Assembly: GCF_037975245.1 (NCBI RefSeq) | Contig: NC_092568.1 | Location: forward strand, 39,322,631-39,386,630 | Direction of reading: 5' to 3' | Length of the DNA stretch: 64,000 nt | From: Apostichopus japonicus | Taxonomy: Eukaryota; Echinodermata; Holothuroidea; Aspidochirotida; Stichopodidae | Shown here: positions 62,475-64,000 of the stretch, piece by piece | How positions within the stretch are numbered: the first letter of the stretch is position 1 | Layout of the letters: every line of letters begins with the position of its first letter | Made by a program: the position numbers and the translations under genes | The notes under the pieces: generated by a model | The model's input: the letters and a program-made list of their open reading frames with translations, nothing else | What the model was told of the DNA's origin: nothing | Databases searched by the model: none

Positions 62475-64000
62475 ATGGCGTTTGAGGTAAAAGAGTTTTT
62501 GAAATCACCCTCATTTGAGGCTATTGACTCATTAAAGAAGTCAGAATTAAAACTTCTTTCTGAACATTTTGGTATTCCTGTTAAGGGTCGTATGCTAAAA
62601 CTACAAATTCGTGATCTTATTTTGGAACATATGGTCGATGAAGAAATGTTAGAAGAATCATGTCTTCAGCAAACTAAGAAAGACGATGATGAAACTATTT
62701 CACATCAAAATGAGTATTTAATTAAGAAATTAGAATTAGAACATAGAGAAAAAGAGCGTGAATGGGAGTTTAAATTTAGAGAACTTGAACTTCAGAAAGA
62801 AATTTCTCTTAAACAACTCGAAGCCAGCACTTCAAATCAACAGTCACACGGATTGCGCAATAACAGCGAATTCGATGTCACAAAGTATCTTCGCCTCGTT
62901 CCTTCCTTCCAAGAACAGGAAGTCGAAGCATTTTTCAATCATTTTGAAAAACTGGCGAACCAAATGAATTGGCCGTCAGATAAATGGACTTTGCTAATTC
63001 AGAAATCATTTACTGGTAAAGCCCAACAAATTTATTCGTCTCTATCTCTCGACGAATGTGCTGACTACGAGCATGTTAAGAAATGTATATTAAACGGTTA
63101 CGAACTTGTGCCAGAGGCATATAGGCAGAAGTTCAGAAGTCTACGAAAGTTAGATTCCCAATCACATATTGAGTTTGCTCGTTGTAAGAGTACACTTTTC
63201 GAGCGATGGTGCTCATCACTTAATGTTACTTCTATTGACCAACTCCAACAATTAATTTTATTAGAGGAGTTTAAACGTTGTATTCCACCTGAAATTAAGA
63301 TATTTCTTGACGAACACAAAGTTAGCAAATTGGATGACGCAGCCGCGAAGGCGGATGAGTTCGCTTTGACTCACAAACACAAGTTTACGCAAAACAAACC
63401 TCGACAATTTAAGAATGATATTAAGGGGGCCAAGGTCACCCAACATTACATTCCAAATTCATCTGAGTCTTCTTCCTCAGATTCTACTCGCTTTAAAATT
63501 AAAAGCGAGTCATTAGGTTCTCATTCCGATCCTAATTCTCCGACTTGCGCATATTGTCGTAAGAAGGGTCATCTCCTTGGAGATTGTTTAAAACTTGCTC
63601 GCAAGAAGCAACTCGAACAAAGTTCTAACGCCCTCGCTGTTCGCCAAAGGCACACAGCCTCTGCCAATGCAGAGAATATTTCTAATATTGTGCCCAATAG
63701 GAAATCTAATGGTTATCACCATACTTCTACTGGTCCAATTTCTGAGGAATATAAGCCATTCGTTTCTGACGGGCTTATTTCTATATCTGATGGTTCCACC
63801 AAATCCACTGTTAAAATCAAAATGTTACGGGACACTGGTGCTAACTTAACCTTGATTTTATCGGGTATGTTGCCTTTATCACAGGAAACATACACCGGTC
63901 AAGATGAGTTAATAAAGGGTGTGCCGGGTGGTCAGGGTGAATACATTAGCGTTCCTCTTCACGAAATTTATTTACAGTCAAATTTAGTGACTGGGCGTGT
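62475..64000 (+). CDS. Gag-protease (start of Gag-Pol) of the Gypsy-type retrotransposon, partial
   Basis: Starts at the first ATG after the leader (AAGATGG, a good Kozak context) and stays open for 508 codons to the window edge. Residues 1-55 are an acidic/hydrophobic segment (FEVKEFLKSPSFEAIDSLKK). Residues about 75-115 are rich in E, K and L and likely coiled-coil. A capsid-like region follows, and about 215-300 resemble a SCAN domain (YRQKFRSLRK, then LILLEEFKRCIPPEI). A CCHC zinc knuckle C-X2-C-X4-H-X4-C sits at 358-371. A retropepsin-type active site DTGA is at 453-456. Gag forms the particle and binds RNA, and the protease cuts the polyprotein. There is no stop between gag and protease, so they are one frame. 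RT, RNase H and integrase would lie beyond 64000. Confidence 0.88.
   Translation, partial: MAFEVKEFLKSPSFEAIDSLKKSELKLLSEHFGIPVKGRMLKLQIRDLILEHMVDEEMLEESCLQQTKKDDDETISHQNEYLIKKLELEHREKEREWEFKFRELELQKEISLKQLEASTSNQQSHGLRNNSEFDVTKYLRLVPSFQEQEVEAFFNHFEKLANQMNWPSDKWTLLIQKSFTGKAQQIYSSLSLDECADYEHVKKCILNGYELVPEAYRQKFRSLRKLDSQSHIEFARCKSTLFERWCSSLNVTSIDQLQQLILLEEFKRCIPPEIKIFLDEHKVSKLDDAAAKADEFALTHKHKFTQNKPRQFKNDIKGAKVTQHYIPNSSESSSSDSTRFKIKSESLGSHSDPNSPTCAYCRKKGHLLGDCLKLARKKQLEQSSNALAVRQRHTASANAENISNIVPNRKSNGYHHTSTGPISEEYKPFVSDGLISISDGSTKSTVKIKMLRDTGANLTLILSGMLPLSQETYTGQDELIKGVPGGQGEYISVPLHEIYLQSNLVTGR

Larger units (their letters stand above)
61589..64000 (+). mobile_element. Ty3/Gypsy-type LTR retrotransposon, 5' part
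   Basis: Inserted in satellite after TAGATCGT. It consists of a 728-bp 5' LTR (61589-62316), a primer-binding site, a short leader and a long open gag-protease frame running past the window end. Fused reading frame, CCHC knuckle followed by DTGA protease, and a Gag with SCAN-like character point to the Gypsy group, possibly the Gmr1-like lineage from which the vertebrate SCAN domain is thought to derive. The frame is uninterrupted for over 500 codons, so the insertion is probably young. Confidence 0.88.

Noticed and set aside
1-64000. CRISPR-like array, because of regular repeats
   Set aside because: Monomers are about 400 bp and contiguous, without short repeats and unique spacers, and the DNA is clearly eukaryotic.

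Overview
This window looks like repeat-dominated eukaryotic (animal) genomic DNA. I found no host protein-coding exon, rRNA, tRNA gene, CRISPR array or bacterial-type operon. About 37 kb is one AT-rich satellite with monomers of roughly 400-420 bp (some types about 360 or 560), organised into several higher-order repeats and interrupted by transposable elements of at least six classes. The mix (L2/CR1-type LINE, THAP/P-type DNA transposon, hAT- and Kolobok-like elements, Ty3/Gypsy with a SCAN-like Gag, tRNA-derived SINE) and stretches rich in TAGGCCTAGGC suggest a marine invertebrate deuterostome such as an echinoderm. That assignment is an inference.

Layout: 1-1179, right part of a hAT-like element (third copy). 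1188-4205, satellite block 1. 4206-7935, L2/CR1-like LINE on the minus strand. 7936-25138, satellite block 2, with a tRNA-derived SINE at 10706-11005. 25139-27460, a 2.3-kb insertion with TG...CA ends and a 4-bp target duplication (probable solo LTR). 27461-30444, satellite block 3. 30445-36385, hAT-like element carrying a nested P-type transposon. 36386-38209, satellite block 4. 38210-44018, second copy of the hAT+P composite. 44019-51206, satellite block 5. 51207-52459, Kolobok-like nonautonomous element. 52460-61588, satellite block 6. 61589-64000, 5' LTR, primer-binding site and open gag-protease frame of a Ty3/Gypsy-type retrotransposon cut by the window edge.

The most unusual feature is in the satellite. 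Nearly every monomer (about 90 of 95 counted by hand) carries, on the plus strand, a long pyrimidine tract ending in TAG or CAG, exactly three bases, and a splice-donor consensus (GTAAGT, GTGAGT, GTAGGT or a weakened GTAACT). The three bases take nine values (CCG, CTG, TGG, ATG, AAG, GAG, TTG, GAC, GAT), all sense codons. Formally this is a tandem array of 3-nt microexons, or near-recursive splice sites. Whether any are spliced cannot be told from the sequence.

A second theme is layered history. A hAT element entered the satellite, a P element entered the hAT, and the whole became part of an expanded higher-order repeat of about 7.77 kb that was tandemly duplicated. The target-site duplications are readable at every level.
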